Shown here: piece after piece, positions 43,747 to 58,576 of the stretch
How positions within the stretch are numbered: the first letter of the stretch is position 1
How the letters are laid out: every line of letters starts with the position of its first letter
From: Multifurca ochricompacta
Lineage: Eukaryota > Basidiomycota > Agaricomycetes > Russulales > Russulaceae
Assembly (NCBI GenBank): GCA_022496185.1
Contig: WTXG01000005.1
Span: 868,001-932,000 of the forward strand
Reading direction: 5' to 3'
Length of the DNA stretch: 64,000 bases
The notes under the pieces: generated by a model
The model's input: the letters and a program-made list of their open reading frames with translations, nothing else
Told to the model about the DNA's origin: nothing
Databases searched by the model: none
Program-made: the position numbers and the translations under genes

Positions 43747-46226
43747 GTAGACGGTAGACGGCAGACCGATGGGCCGAATCGACCGGAGCAACTACCCAGC
43801 TGGACCGTAGAACGGTCAGGTCAATGCTGCTGGTAAGTGCTAGGATAAGAAATTGCGCTGCGCTGTGAATATACATTCTTTCTTTTCTTTACCATGTGAT
43901 GCGGAAAGGTCAAGGTTTCTTCGCGTTTCACTGTTCTCTGTTTTCTGTTTTCGTGTTTCTGTTAATATTAACAAGTCATCCATGTGTTAATTTTTCGAAA
44001 GCTCGTGACCTACGGAAGCTTGCACATTGCGCGCAGTTGACGGACAACTCAAAATGCGATCACCAACGGCGCAAAACGTATATCCATAACCTTGCGAGAT
44101 CCAGAAAGACGCTTTCCATAAACTAGGTGCAGGAAAGTGTGAGGTCAGCGGCGCTCGCGGTACCTTTTCAGTTCTAATTTAGCCGCCCTCGAGTCTAAAA
44201 AGCGGGTCTCTACAGTGATTATTGGGAAAAACAACTCGGCGGCTTCTACGAAGATTAAATTAAGGAAGAATCCGCCTCTGGCTTGATCCGAAAGAGAAAG
44301 AGGTTCGTCGCGTTTTGCACGCTACACCAAAATGTCTAGTTTCATTCGGACCGTACACCATACCAAAATAGACATGGCCACATCAAATAGACCTCGCAGT
44401 AACCTAAGCCTGCCCGAAGATAGGGCGGAGGGGTGGACAGATATTTACAACTCACCGCCAAGTGAACGGGCTTTCTCAGACACCTCGTGATTGCGAGCTT
44501 CAGCGGGCCCTTTAGTTTGGTACGTGTTGACCCTGCTCCTCTGAGGGTTTGATGCGTTGCGTGCAGCATGCTGGACACTGGAATCTCGTGGACCTTGCCA
44601 GGGGGATCGTTCAGGGCACAGACCGCGTGGAAGTCTGCAGGCTCGTTGCAACCCCTCCACAAACACCACTTCGTATAAAGATTCAAGACAATAGGAGAGG
44701 GAGCCATGTCCTGCGCTTATCTAGGGGGGCGAGTGAGCAGCAGACCTAAAAAAGTTTGGGTAAGACATTCCTAGAAGTTATACACACGACGGATCGGGAA
44801 TTTTGTAAAGCCCGCTGCGATGTTAGACCAAATGAGAACATCCCTGTGACTCGTCTGAGTCTGAGCATTTAAATTCTACACTAACGGCCCGCGCGATCGC
44901 ACATGAAGTTCAAGAGTAGGGTCAGATGAGGAAACAGCTCGGAAGCGGCAGAATGGAACCATCCGAGACAATAATGGGTAGAGGTAATTGCCATTCTTGC
45001 AGCAGGCAAGAGATCGGTCGGTCGTTCACTGAATCGTTGACTGAGCTAGTGACTGGCTCCTGAAAGCACCATTTCCCCCAAAAAGATGATGCGAGTCAGA
45101 GCGGAGATGAAAAATGCAGAGGACAGGAATGAGGACAACAAGAAACCTGCTGGCATGTCCACGAGACAGAGCCTTGAGGTTTGGGTTCGCGGTGCGTGCG
45201 ACTTGGAATGGTTGGCGTGGAGGGCATGACGAGTCGCCGGTCCTGTTGCGAATTACTGATCTTGCCGAGGTTTACGGGGCGTAGTGGTCTGACTTGTTTG
45301 GAAAAGAAAAACGGACGTGTGTACTAGGGGACTCTACAGAGAGCTGGCCGATGTGATGGGGGCCCCGAACAGGCTAAAGCCTTCCACCCAAAAGACAGCA
45401 AAACCCCAAAAAATGAGTTCCAGAGACCGTCACTGCTCACCGGCGTGTTTTGGTTTCGAAACCCCATGATATGCAGATGTCATCCAGACATACAGAGCCC
45501 CTTAGTGGGTCGTTTCGTTTTGTGTTGAGACGCCCCCATGAAGATCGATAATAAACTTTTGAGTTTTGGGGTCTGATGACCAGCTAACACACACCGAGAC
45601 CTTGGACGATTTGATGTCACTCTAGAGGGAGTATTGAACTGATTCCACGACAGTTACCGTCTTTGCATACCCGCCCTTTGGCCCTGTATCATCTCCCGGC
45701 AGCGCTACTGGGATAAAAAGACGACGTGTGACAAGCGAAACGGCAAGCTCGAAGCAGCGACGCAGGGAGCGGGCACACCGGAGAGGCACAAAATGGAAAA
45801 GCGGAAACCGACGGCCTCGGCCACTCCAGCGATGGAGATTATACTGCCCTTTTGGCAAACGGTACTGGCACTGGCACGAGGCTATACCAATCATTCTGGA
45901 AGCTCGTCTCTCTAACTCGAGCGAAGCTCCGAGAGACACAGACAATGTGACCTGTGGGATATCCCATCCGGGGTATGCGGGTGCAGTCTCATTGTCTCAT
46001 TTCACTGTAAACATGGGGGTGGTTGGCTAAACTTCAGTATATGCTTGCAGGTCAAGCGACTGGACTCCTTTGTCACATTGTACCTCTTTCGAGACGTCCG
46101 GATGTCGATGGCACAATGCAGGAATTACACCTGAACCCCGAAGCCATCCGGTGGGCGCAAGAAATGAATGAACGGGGTTCCACCCAAGCTAGAGAAACCC
46201 ATGAATTCCGGCCGATTGGGTCTTCA

Positions 46227-46255
46227 CGATAGCCTCCGTTATACGGAGGCTATCG
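46227..46255. repeat. Perfect 12-bp inverted repeat (hairpin)
   Basis: CGATAGCCTCCG and its exact reverse complement CGGAGGCTATCG are separated by the five bases TTATA. It lies in the gene-poor region. It could be a cruciform, a transcript hairpin or a relic of a mobile-element end; nothing else nearby decides. Confidence 0.8.
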
Positions 46256-48671
46256 AGGTAGAGCCGCATGAAATCGGTGAGTCCCCCTCCCCTACACGAA
46301 CATGCTGCATGTGGTGTAACGCGCCCTGTCCATCGATGAGCTGCGCCTCATGGCGGAGACACCCATCAAAAAAAAAATATAGTGGAAATTCGGACTCCTC
46401 CCGGTTTATAAAGACAGAAACTCAGCAGCTGTCAGGATCGTCGAACCCTTACCTTATCGGACTTGCCCACCTAGTGACACCCCTCCCTGTGTTCGTTCTC
46501 TACTTCAGCCATGGCGCATTCGAAGAGAAATATGCACCCTGCTTGACCGCCCAAAGGCAATGATGCAAATCCCCTTGTCCACGCTGGCTACCCTTCATGA
46601 GGATTTTGGCATAGCTGGAGCTGTGTCCTGCCATAAAATTAATAATCTTGGGTCCGTAGAAGTCCATCAGGGTAAGTCTCTGTTGCTTCCCCGCATACCT
46701 AGTTACTTATTTGGCGGCCAGCGCTGGCTTTTTTTCGCCAGTATGCCCAGCTCTAGCGGACAAATGACTTTGCTCTGTTGGCTATCGACAGTCACGTCAC
46801 GCTCTGGTACTCTTCCTACCCACGGTAATGCGTCTCCAACGTCCGTTCCCGTATGCGGGTCATGGCCATTTGAGTACCATACCATGGGAATGGAAGAGGC
46901 GCCAGACACAGGCGTGACTAATCGAGCAGTCAAGCATAAGGAGGAATACGGTGCTAGAGCCACGTAGGGAATCACTAAATGTCATGGCGATACTAGACAG
47001 ACACGCTTAGCGACTCTGGCGAGGCTTGTTTTGCTCCTTTGATTAAGAGGGCGGGAAAGAGACAGGATGGCTGGGTGAGGCATGTTGGGTACCAATACGG
47101 TACTGCTGTGCTGAACCAACTGAGGTGAATCACCGTGCGCCGGGGCTGTGGACAGTATTCCTAGCACCAGTGAACTGAACTGAACTGTAAATGACGCATG
47201 GGATGAAAAGCGCGCCTGTGCATCGTTCGTACACTTCACGCTGTTTAGATGGGGGATTGTTTTTTTTTTCCTAGGGTAGATCGAGGTCGAGGGAGGCCAG
47301 GACAGGTAGGTCACTTTAACTACAGTGCTCTTGCTCGGGACGCTTTCAATTTTGCACGAATAATTAAGTGAGGTCTGCCAACTTCTGAATGTCGTGAGCG
47401 ACGGCGACTTCCGCATTTGCGCCTCTTGCTTGGAACCATCCGTCCGTGCGGAACGTCATCTGTAAATCTGCCAATCGCTAGTTTCAGTAGCGCGCTGACC
47501 GTGTAGATCGGAACTACATCATTTTCTCTTCCGCCAATAACCTTCTTTTCATAACAACGACAACTCACTCACTTGTCTTTGCCGGGAACACTACAATAAC
47601 ACCACAAACCAGCGTCGACCATTCCACTAACAAGGACTGCGCAACTCTGCCAAGTTCATCAGACTTTGGAAAACCCTTTACAAGATGTGACGTATGAAGA
47701 GTGGGAGAGTGGGCTTTAGGGATCACGGTACTTGCTTCCCATGTCGTGGCAACCTCTGATGTACCCGCTAGATGGGGCCACCTCATAATATCTGGGTACT
47801 CTAGCTCTAGCACCTGGGCGTCTACATGCCCCTCTACTCAGACACCTGAATACTCAATCGCAGCTTGAAGCGTGCTGAAACAAGGAAGTCCAGGCACAGC
47901 GGCCAGGGATCCTGGCAAGGGTGTTTGCACTTGCGCAGTGTAAGCGAAACGAATAGCATCGAGTGCTCGCGCGAGCGAGCATACCCGCGAGTTCAACGGT
48001 ACCAGCCAGATGTAGTAGCAACAGCAACACAACTAAAAGATACAGTATAACAATACAAGGTAATTATTTCTTCTTAAGCCAACGTCGGCACGCCGAAATA
48101 TAAACAACCATGACATACTTCCGTTCCGAGGTGCTAGCAATGTCGCGGAGTTGATATTTCCATGAGATGATGCGGATGCGGAGTTCAGCCAGGCACGTGG
48201 AAGCTCTGTGGACCATGCGACATGCGCCATGCGGAGGGCGAAGCGCGAGGCCATCAACTTGGCAAGTCGTCAGTGGGCATCTTCAAGTACTATGCACCGC
48301 GGTGAATGGAATGGACGGAGCGCCATTTTGCGGTGAGTTCTCATGCTCATAGATTTGTATAGATCCAGAGGTGCACGGGTACAGGACCACTAAAGTAGGC
48401 CCTACAACACCACTTTCGTACTCGTCATTGGAGACTTATTGATGGTTGAGCTGACGACTTCAGTTGGTCTGGCCTGGTCAGAAAATTGTCGCCTCACTTC
48501 CTTAGAGTGACCATAAAACGCAGGAAAGTGAGTGGTATTATTTCGACACCACCCTTCCCGTTTAGTTTACATAACGTAGCAAAGGGTGGTATTGGTATCA
48601 GGACAGATCAATAGCTGGGTGGCTACTCCCACACAACTTCAGTCTGGACGCTAACCCCCCTGGCCCATCAG

Positions 48672-50221
48672 TTACGCGAACTTTCCTGGAACAACGGGTA
48701 CAGAGGCCGTGAGGCCCCCATCAACAGCAAAGGCTTGGCCGTTCACGTAGCTCGAGTCATCTGCGCAAAGTCATCAGGAACGACTTAATGATCGAACACA
48801 ATGCACGCACCCGAAGCCAGGAATAGCGCGACATTCGCGATCTCTGTTTTTGGGCCATACTCCATTTCAGCGACCGAGCTTCAAATACATATGAGAAATA
48901 GGGCAGACGCACCTTCTGCAACGCCATAACGACCCAATGGGTTCAGTTGTCCAAGTTTTTCGGCGGTGCCTCGCTGACGGGCATAATTGAAGGTGAGAAT
49001 CGTCATCCCTGTCTCGATGAGTCCTGGGCAAATGGCATTGACACGGATGTCAGTGCGCTGGAGTTGCCACGCTGCTGTCTGCGCAATCGAGTTTACACTA
49101 ATCAACGATGAAATCGATGTGAGTATGTAGAATCGTGAACGTGGGTGCATGTGTATGCGCACGCTGCTTTGCTTGCGCTGTCTGTGGAGTCCTGTCAGCA
49201 TACAGAAAAGAGAAATAGAGCGATGGATCATGTCTCAGCCATACAGTCGACGGAGCCAGCACCTGAACGAATACCAGCAACTATGGCACACAAGGCACAC
49301 AAGTTAAGCACGTGGGTTATGTGATGAGAGAAAGCAAGAGCTGACTAGATGCGGTGAGGATGATGCTGCCGCCGCTCAGAGGCTTTCCTCGGACCTCATT
49401 AGTTTGTTTCATGGCCGCAGATGCATACTTCACCGCGAGATAGGACCTAGCGAAGGGGAATCAAACTAGCCCGAAATAGTACAACAGTCACACGCACGAC
49501 AGAGCATTGACCCGCATAGTGTTAGTGAACACCTCTCCGGGGGTCTCTTCTAGTGTACGACCGTCGCAACACCAGCCTTTATAAAAGTAATTGGGCTACA
49601 AGGGATATGATGGTAGAACGTGGCCTCGTACGTTTGCGAAGAAAACATCCAGTCTGCCTTCTTCTCTAAGCGCCTGCTGGCAGACGCCGGAGATGGCCTG
49701 GTCGTCAGCAGCATCAGCTTGGATGACGGTAGCCTGAGAGGGGGGAAGTGTCACGATATGGTGGGGATGAGATGAATGTGGCACTTGTACCTTCACATCT
49801 GGATACTGTTCTTCAATAGTCGACTTCAAATTAGGGAGGTTTTCTCCGGAGAAGTCGATAAGGTAAATATGTTGAGCGCCTGTGAGGGATTTCGCTACCA
49901 TGGAATGCACTGACTGGGAAAGCCTGGTACTACCTACCTTCATGAGCAAATAATAACGCGGCGGCTCGCCTATCGAGAAGCAGATAGATTGATAAGAATT
50001 GGGAAAGTGAAAGATAAAAAGAAGAAAGAAAGCGTACCCGATGCCTTTGAGAGAGCAACGCCGGTGATGATAGCGACTTTACCCTTGAGTTTGCCTGTTC
50101 GCGGTGCTGTGGCAAGGTGCGACTGAATTTTAGAGAGGCGCGCGACCGTGCGCTTGTGGTGCTCTTGTGTCGATGACAATTGTTTGATTGCTGGTTGTTG
50201 TTGTTTCGCCGACGACGACAT
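48672..50221 (-). CDS. Short-chain dehydrogenase/reductase
   Basis: An NAD(P)-dependent SDR oxidoreductase of about 310 residues. The N-terminus is Ser/Gln-rich, then GKLKGKVAIITGV leads into the nucleotide-binding loop. Later blocks are AQHIYLIDFSGENLPNLKS, ATVIQADAADDQAISGVCQQ, LDVFFANV, SGGSIILTAS (catalytic-Ser region), a reading suggesting VDYSAS before the catalytic Lys, DIRVNAICPGLIETGM, and EIANVALFLASGDSSYVNGQ with AFAVDGGLTASVPVVPGKF. The glycine loop reads correctly (SLKGIGRAAALLFAHEG) only if one base is added near 50056. Nine or so short exons make the catalytic Tyr-Lys segment hard to place. The true ATG is at 50219-50221; a GTG just upstream is not used. Substrate unknown. Confidence 0.82.
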
Positions 50222-50423
50222 CACAAATACAACAATTTCAAGTTAGTCTGAAGGAAGAAGAAGAAAAACAACCAAGACCGTCTTATTTGCCCCCGCTCAC
50301 TCGGAGTTAGTGATCCCCGTATGATACATACGAAAATAAAGTAAATCCACTTCGGCCACCGGTTTCTACTCTAACCGTCTATTATCAGGCGGCATTGGAC
50401 AGGTGATGATACCCATCTATATG

Positions 50424-51113
50424 TCAAACCAGTTCACTCAAGGACACACTCTCCCGCGCTGACGCGTTCGCCAATAGGATATGTCGTAACTGCTCATGAC
50501 GCCGAGCTGAGTCCTCCTGAAGTTCTACTCTCTCGAGGTGGGCAAGGACAAGGTGGGTGATGAGTGTTCACATGCTGAGAACAAGGGTGACAATGACCAT
50601 ACCATCTGCTAGTGAGAGCAACTGTTCCCTTGTTTCCAATACGCTTCCGACACCTCCTTGACACCTTTTCCATTTCTTGGATTTAGGAAGGCCCATTACT
50701 TGCAAGTCAACGTGTGTTCAGAGACCAGGTGTACCCACCGGCTTTTTCGCGAGCCTGTTTCTCAGCACAATGATCGGAATACGCTCGCCGCTCATCACGG
50801 AGTGAAGTCACTGCGGCCTGAACGTCTGACATCTGTCTGAGCGTGTTCTCATGCTGTCGCACTTGCTCCGCATGAGCTGCTCCATTTGTTCTCTTTGCTG
50901 TGCCTGTGACTTGTGCTGTTCGCTGAGCAGCCCTCGCATAGTCCTGAGTTGACTCATCATGTCCTCGTGGCGCTCTTGGACCGCTTCGTCGTCTCTTTGT
51001 TTTGCTGTGGTGGTTTCAACCCTCCTAAGGGATCGTTGCATTTCTCGTTCGGCGCGTGCACGCCGTAGATCCTCCTCGAGCAGTTGTAGATTTTCGTCGG
51101 CTGTAGTGCTCAT
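50424..51113 (-). CDS. Small coiled-coil protein
   Basis: About 200 residues, nearly all heptad-repeat coiled coil: MSTTADENLQLLEEDLRRAR, AEREMQRSLRRVETTTAKQR, DDEAVQERHEDMMSQLRTMR, then QVRQHENTLRQMSDVQAAVT, SLRDERRAYSDHCAEKQARE, and after introns VKEVSEAYWK, REQLLSLAD, VELQEDSARRHEQLRHILLA with a stop after SLSELV. Two frame breaks (near 50866 and 50632) each need one added base to keep the coil going. It is rich in Arg, Gln and Glu and no enzyme motif is seen. The family is not recognised; a structural or scaffold role is likely. Confidence 0.6.
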
Positions 51114-51334
51114 GAGTTGCGTTTGTCCTTACGCGCAAAAAAATAAAAGAAAACGTCAGGCGTATTATCAGCGATTGTCAGTTATATGAACGTACCTCAC
51201 TCACTGATGTTAGATTAGAAATTACCAATGAGTGACGGTGAGGTGAGGTGAGCCAAATCCCAAGTGTAAGGCCACGTGAGGGTATAAATTTCAAGTTTCC
51301 TCCTCATTCACATCCATCGATTTCTTCGCGTACC

Positions 51335-53473
<2,139 letters not shown>

Positions 53474-54061
53474 TTGGCGACCCTCCTCGTCATCCTCTCA
53501 CTTCCGTTGTTACCATTGGGTTTGTTCTGTACCGCCGACATGGCCCTATTCTCAACACCGTCTTAAATTAAATATGATACCCTAGAACCGGACCCCGAGT
53601 TGCTTCACACGCCTTTTTTAGCTGGTACTGTACAGACACACTATGGACACCCATTTCTCTTATCCGTTAGCTGTTAATACAAGGTGTTCCGTTTGTTTTT
53701 TTATTGTTTTGGTTCAGTTGGAAGTTACCTGCGATGCGAAGCCTAATGGGCTACGCTACAATCCCAAATTCCAAGTGCTAGAGTACGCTAGTGAGGGACG
53801 GAACACGACTTATCAGCCAGACAGGGGGATGTATCAGAGCAAAGTCATTATTTTAAAAAGAAACAAGCCTGGTATTACATTAGAGACGAGGCCGCAAAAA
53901 AACAAGCTAGAGGCGGAAAGGCTTGTATTTACAACATGAGAAGGCGGTAAGAAAAGTTCGTGAAATCTTCTGATTGATCTTTGTTACTAGTTCCTGTCCC
54001 TTGTCCCTGGTCGGTTCTTGGCTGGGCGGCTGAGAATGACACGAATGCGGCGCTGAGGCGA
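53474..54061. other. Spacer between the convergent UGP1 copies
   Basis: A 588-bp spacer containing both 3' ends. A short frame at 53643-53939 has no recognised product. The arms do not extend into this spacer as far as I can see. Confidence 0.6.
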
Positions 54062-56036
54062 TTATAGATCCTACAAATGTGGGAAAGCGTAGGTAATATA
54101 GACGGGTCAGATGAAAGAACGTCAGGCGAAAGGGGGTGAGGTACGCACGATCATGTTCAGATTTCCAGAAAGGAGCCGATTCTCGAGGATGCACCCGTCC
54201 GGAATGTCAATGCGCTGGCCCTCATTTGCTACAACAATCACCGTCCCACGTAGCGTCACATTCCGACCAAAATACACATCTCCTGTCACTGTCAAGTGGT
54301 CCAGCTCAATGATCTTTGGGATTTTCTTGAAACGCTTCTGGAACTGTTGGATCTACACCAGAAAAAAAAAAAAAAAAACAAGTGTTATGAACACCAATAA
54401 AATCGCCTCCTCTCAGACGTGGAAGCGCACCTTCTTAAAGTGGTCCCCAAGCTTGATCACAGGCGTATTCTCAAACATCCTACTCGGATTGATCACGAGC
54501 TGACCGTGTTCCAATGAATAAATGTCGCTCTTGATCAATAGCAGGTCTGAACATGATTTTACAGGGAGGAAGCGACTGCGAGGAACGTTGACACCATGAG
54601 CGCCTTTGAAATGCTTGACGGCTGCTCCTGCGGCTGTCTCAAGTTGAATGACCGCCTGGCCGTCATCCGTCGTCTTGGGGTTAATGATGATCTCCAGGTC
54701 CATGCTTTCATTTTCCATCACGCGCTTGAGAGCGCGCAAGTTGATCCAGATATTGTTCGTATTGAAGATCTTGAATTTGCGAACGGACTTGAAGTCTTCC
54801 ATGTGTTCTGAAGGAACCTGAGCGACTTCAAGTAGGCGGATCGAACCTTCATAATCGACGAGGGTACCACCCTGGGCAAAAACGACTTGGAGACGGCAAG
54901 ACAGGTGGCTGGGGTATCAAAACTTTACCTTGATATCAGCCTTGGTTTTATCGGTGACCTCCATGATGAACTCAGCCTGACTATCGATCATGTGCTGCAA
55001 GATGGACTGATCGACGCTGTAAAGGCGCTAAGGACATACGAGCCGACGAGATGTACGAGATGTACGTACACAGCACCCAAATTGTCCGAATTGGAGACAA
55101 AAAGGTACTCCTTCCCCTCGGCAATCAGCTGGTCAAGGACGCCCGAATGGAGCAAAGCATTGTATAAGTCACCGTGACCGGGAGGGTACCAGTTCTTCTT
55201 GTCGTCATTAGCACCCTTAGGGCAAGGGAGTAAACTCTCCTTGAAGATACGCGGGTACCGCGATTGGTTGAAGGTGGTAATCCGAAGTTGCTGGTTGGCA
55301 TACTTTTTTATGATCCGAAGCGTGTCTTCATGTGTATTGAACGAGGTCATAAGGATGAGCGGGACATCAACGCGCTCGGTAGTGTTCAAGTGCTCGATCT
55401 GACGCACAGTGAGATCGAGAAAGGTCATGTCATCTTTGACTTCGAGGGCGCTTTTCGCACCGGTCATACCTATAGAAGCAAAGAAAGTCCAGATGGGATA
55501 CTTTGATGAGATGGGACAGATAAATACCCATCGAAGTTCCAAGGCCACCATTGACCTTAAGAACGGCCAGCTTGTCGAGGGCCGATGAGTCCTTAGGCTT
55601 TGATAGGGAGCTATAAGGCACGATCTGGTCATCGCCAGGGGACTTGATACGATCCCAGTCTCTGTGAGGAAAGGAGCAAAGCAGGGGAATTATAGACCAA
55701 GAAAAGAAAGGAGAAAGAGAAGATCGGACTGACAACTCCTGGGCTTGGGCACGCTCTGCGAGATAGCGAGTGAAGAGATAGAAAAAGGACTGCATCTCTG
55801 TGTCGAAAGCCTGAGTGTGGATAACAGGTATTAATGATAATGCAATGCACTATGAGGCTTGAAAATATTAAACGCGCCTTCCTTGTCTGGGAGTCTTGAA
55901 CGGTGTTGACGAGTTGGGAGAGTTCATTGCGCATAGATTTACCAATGACGCCAGTAGTGGCAGTCTTGAAATCGATGTGGGATGCACCGCGAGTGCGAAC
56001 ATTAAACGAGTCAGGGCGAGGAAGAAGGGTCGCCAT
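54062..56036 (-). CDS. UGP1: UTP-glucose-1-phosphate uridylyltransferase, copy B
   Basis: Second UGP1 paralogue, with an intact reading: [113 protein letters not shown], the catalytic-region blocks [17 protein letters not shown] and [51 protein letters not shown], and the beta-helix end LLSGNLNMI plus a final exon DL. About 505 residues. The frame continues open upstream to 56444 (MAEMHARLSGISRSGGGG...), so an N-terminally extended Ser-rich form is possible. I chose 56036 because family members start just before the RTRG segment. No frame repair is needed here, unlike copy A. Confidence 0.94.
54165..54718. repeat. Inverted-repeat arm B (UGP1 conversion tract)
   Basis: Partner of 52830-53382. 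The shared intron, including its long poly-T acceptor tract, is also conserved, so selection on protein alone cannot explain the identity. Confidence 0.9.
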
Positions 56037-56901
56037 TTGTTTTGTTGATGATGATGATGACTTGGACTTTTGTTGTGGGTACGATGGGGAGGAATGTGGT
56101 GGATAGGGATCAAGGTGATTGAGAGATATTGGATGATCTGAGAGGAGGATGTCGATAAGGTTAGGGGATGAAGAAGAACGGGGAAGGATTGGACGAGGAC
56201 GATGATGACGTTTATATATCGAAAGGTGGTCAAAGTCGGCCAGTCGGGTCGTCGGTGAAAGTGAGTCCGAGTCCTGACTGATCTCAATGTTGATATCCTC
56301 CTTTTCCTCCTCGTTTATACGTTCGCAATGCATCGATCTTCGCTTGTTCCAAATCTGATTCTCTATCCCGCCGCTCAACCGTCGACCACCACCACCACCA
56401 CCACTACGACTGATACCACTCAAACGTGCATGCATCTCGGCCATAAAGTCTAGATCTCGTCTATTTGTATAAGTAGTGAGAAAGAGCAGAAAGCAGAATG
56501 AATGAAAGTTAGACGTTAGATCGCTCCCCACCGTAACGGCGCTAGACTATTCTTGCGCTCCTGCTGTTGTTCTCTTGTTCGCTATCCCGCTCGCAGAGAA
56601 CTTTTCGCGCGAAGTTTGTCCGTGTCCGCGTCTAGACCGGATCTCGCGGTCATCTATCCCCGTCTCGTTACATCTATCTCTATCGCTATCGCGAAGATAG
56701 CATCGTCATGATCACCTAAACGTGGGGGGCACACTGCTATGCTATGCTATGCCATGCTATGCTATGTATGGCCTATATGCAAATATCCCGGGTATTACCG
56801 AGTCGGCGATTCAAATCACTTTACAAACCTTGTATGATTGAGGGTATCATCCAAAACTTTGATTGCCCCATCCCTCATCCTCAAGCTCAAAACTTCTCGC
56901 C
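56037..56901. promoter_or_regulatory. Divergent intergenic region of UGP1-B and RPS8
   Basis: Contains the open Ser/His-rich extension of copy B (to 56444 or further). The actual promoters should lie within about 56450-56900. A (GCTAT)n-like repeat, TATGCTATGCTATGC, lies near 56737-56765. Confidence 0.45.
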
Positions 56902-57961
56902 ATGGGTTAGTGCATTTCTTTCTAATTCTTAACAAAACAAAGTGGTTGAATCTTCTCAACTATTCAATCACTCAACCCAGGTAAATAGCCTTTGCTTGCT
57001 GATAGCCTAACCGTGTCATATTCATCACTCTATCTTCCCATCCAGGTATATCCCGCTCCTCACGACACAAGCGCTCCGCAACCGGTGCCCAGCGTGCTCA
57101 TTACCGCAAAAAGCGAAAATTTGAGCTTGGTCGCCAACCTGCTAACACCAAGCTTGGGGTTAAACGCATACATACCGTCCGCGTTCGTGGTGGTAACCTC
57201 AAATACAGGGCACTCCGCCTTGATTCAGGCAACTTTGCATGGGGCTCAGAGCATGTTACACGCAAGACGCGTGTAATCGGTGTCGTGCGCCTCTCCTCGG
57301 CATGTTGCTAGTCTTGTGGCTGATATATGTGTGGGTCAAGGTGTACAATGCTTCTAACAACGAATTGGTTCGGACCAACACTCTTGTAAAGGGTGCCATT
57401 ATCCAGGTTGATGCTGCACCTTTTAGGCAGTGGTACGAGTCTCACGTGGGTGCCTATTTCTTCTTCATCTCGTCATCATTTTCTTGGAGTGAATTAAGCT
57501 CAACCTTCCCACTTTCCTTGTAGTATGCCCAGCCGATTACAAAGAAGGGTGCAAAGGCGGCTGCGGCGGCTGCAGCGGCGGCAGAAGAGAAGGAAGGAGA
57601 GGAGAAAAAGTTGTCAAACCACGCCCAGCGGAACCTGACCGAGCGGAGGAAAGGTACACTTTTATTTGCTTGTTTGGTAACCAGAGTGTGTCTGATGGTT
57701 GACCTGTGTCCATCCAGATGCCAAGGTTGATCCTTTGCTTGAATCGCAGTTTGGAGCTGGGCGGCTTTACGCAGCAATTTCGAGCCGGCCGGGCCAGGTA
57801 GGCCGGGTAGACGGGTATATCCTTGAGGGCAAAGAACTCGAGGTGCGTATCGAAACCTAAGCTGTGGATATTTTTATGAAATGGAAAGATTTCTGATGAG
57901 GGCGATGATGAACTAGTTCTACTTAAGGAAATTGAGGACTGGGAAGCAGAAGCACGCATAG
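56902..57961 (+). CDS. RPS8: 40S ribosomal protein S8 (eS8)
   Basis: A small-subunit ribosomal protein. The reading [120 protein letters not shown], then an Ala/Glu/Lys-rich insert, [40 protein letters not shown] and [16 protein letters not shown] is colinear with eS8 throughout. The first coding exon is only ATGG (56902-56905); exon 2 starts at 57046. Further introns lie at about 57287-57340, 57446-57523, 57652-57718 and 57843-57915. A tiny first exon with a long first intron is common for ribosomal-protein genes in fungi. Confidence 0.97.
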
Positions 57962-58576
57962 TGATGGGGAGAGTGCAGAGTGACGACTGCGATGGGCCTG
58001 GTTTGCGTGTACCTTTCTTTGCTTTTGCCTTGCCTTTGCCATGGACAGGGCCAGGACCAGGACCAGGGAAATATATGATGGGGGAGGGAGGATACATGCT
58101 TGCACGCTTTCATGTCATGTCATGTCGTATCCTATCCTTTCTCCTTTTCTCTGTATATGAAAAATAAAAACCTCACTTTGTTTGACGACTGCTCCTGCTC
58201 TGCTCTGCTCTGCTCCAGAGTGAGAATGAGTGAGAATGAATGAGTGAGTGAGTGAGTGAGTGAGTGGAGTGAGTGAAAGTGAGAGATTGCTGTACCCGAG
58301 CAGCGCTCACGCATATACACTCACAGCTCTCTCTCTCTCTCCCACTCACTCACTCACACACACTCACACTCTCTCAAAGGGGCTTCGTTTTGGTTTTGGT
58401 TTGACACTTCACCTGTCCACAAAAAAAAAATAAAAAAAAACAAAAACAAAAACAAAAACAATCTCAAACTCGCTTTCACCCTCTTTTCCCTCTCCCTTTC
58501 TCTTTCCCTTCCCCCCTCCCCCCCCTTTCCCTATTTCCCCTCTCATCCCTTTATCTTTACCATAAGGCCATCCTCG
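57962..58576. other. Intergenic with several microsatellites, SET9 promoter
   Basis: TGCTC repeats (about 58196-58216), GAGT repeats (about 58218-58275), a CA/CT-rich stretch (58320-58375), CAAAAA repeats (58440-58460) and a strong CT tract (58475-58555) just before the SET9 start. No gene is seen. The CT tract may be promoter sequence. Confidence 0.55.

Larger units (their letters stand above)
43466..48671. other. Gene-poor region of about 5.2 kb
   Basis: No convincing gene is found, in contrast to the rest of the window. The longest frames are 44342-44707 (minus, Cys/Trp-rich), 46168-46563, 46560-46967 and 46982-47416. None has a recognisable motif, and their codon use and composition are not obviously coding. 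A few phrases (LHLNPEAIRWAQEMNERG near 46125) could be decayed exons. No transposase, reverse transcriptase, integrase or terminal repeat was recognised. It contains the hairpin and the tandem repeat listed separately. Confidence 0.45.

Noticed and set aside
43466..48671. Retrotransposon or DNA transposon in the gene-poor island
   Set aside because: No reverse transcriptase, integrase or transposase motifs, long terminal repeats or target-site duplications were recognised.
56906..57915. RPS8 introns as hosts of C/D-box snoRNAs
   Set aside because: No intron shows a proper C box near its 5' end with a D box near its 3' end; the TGATGA-like text near 57893 is too close to the acceptor.
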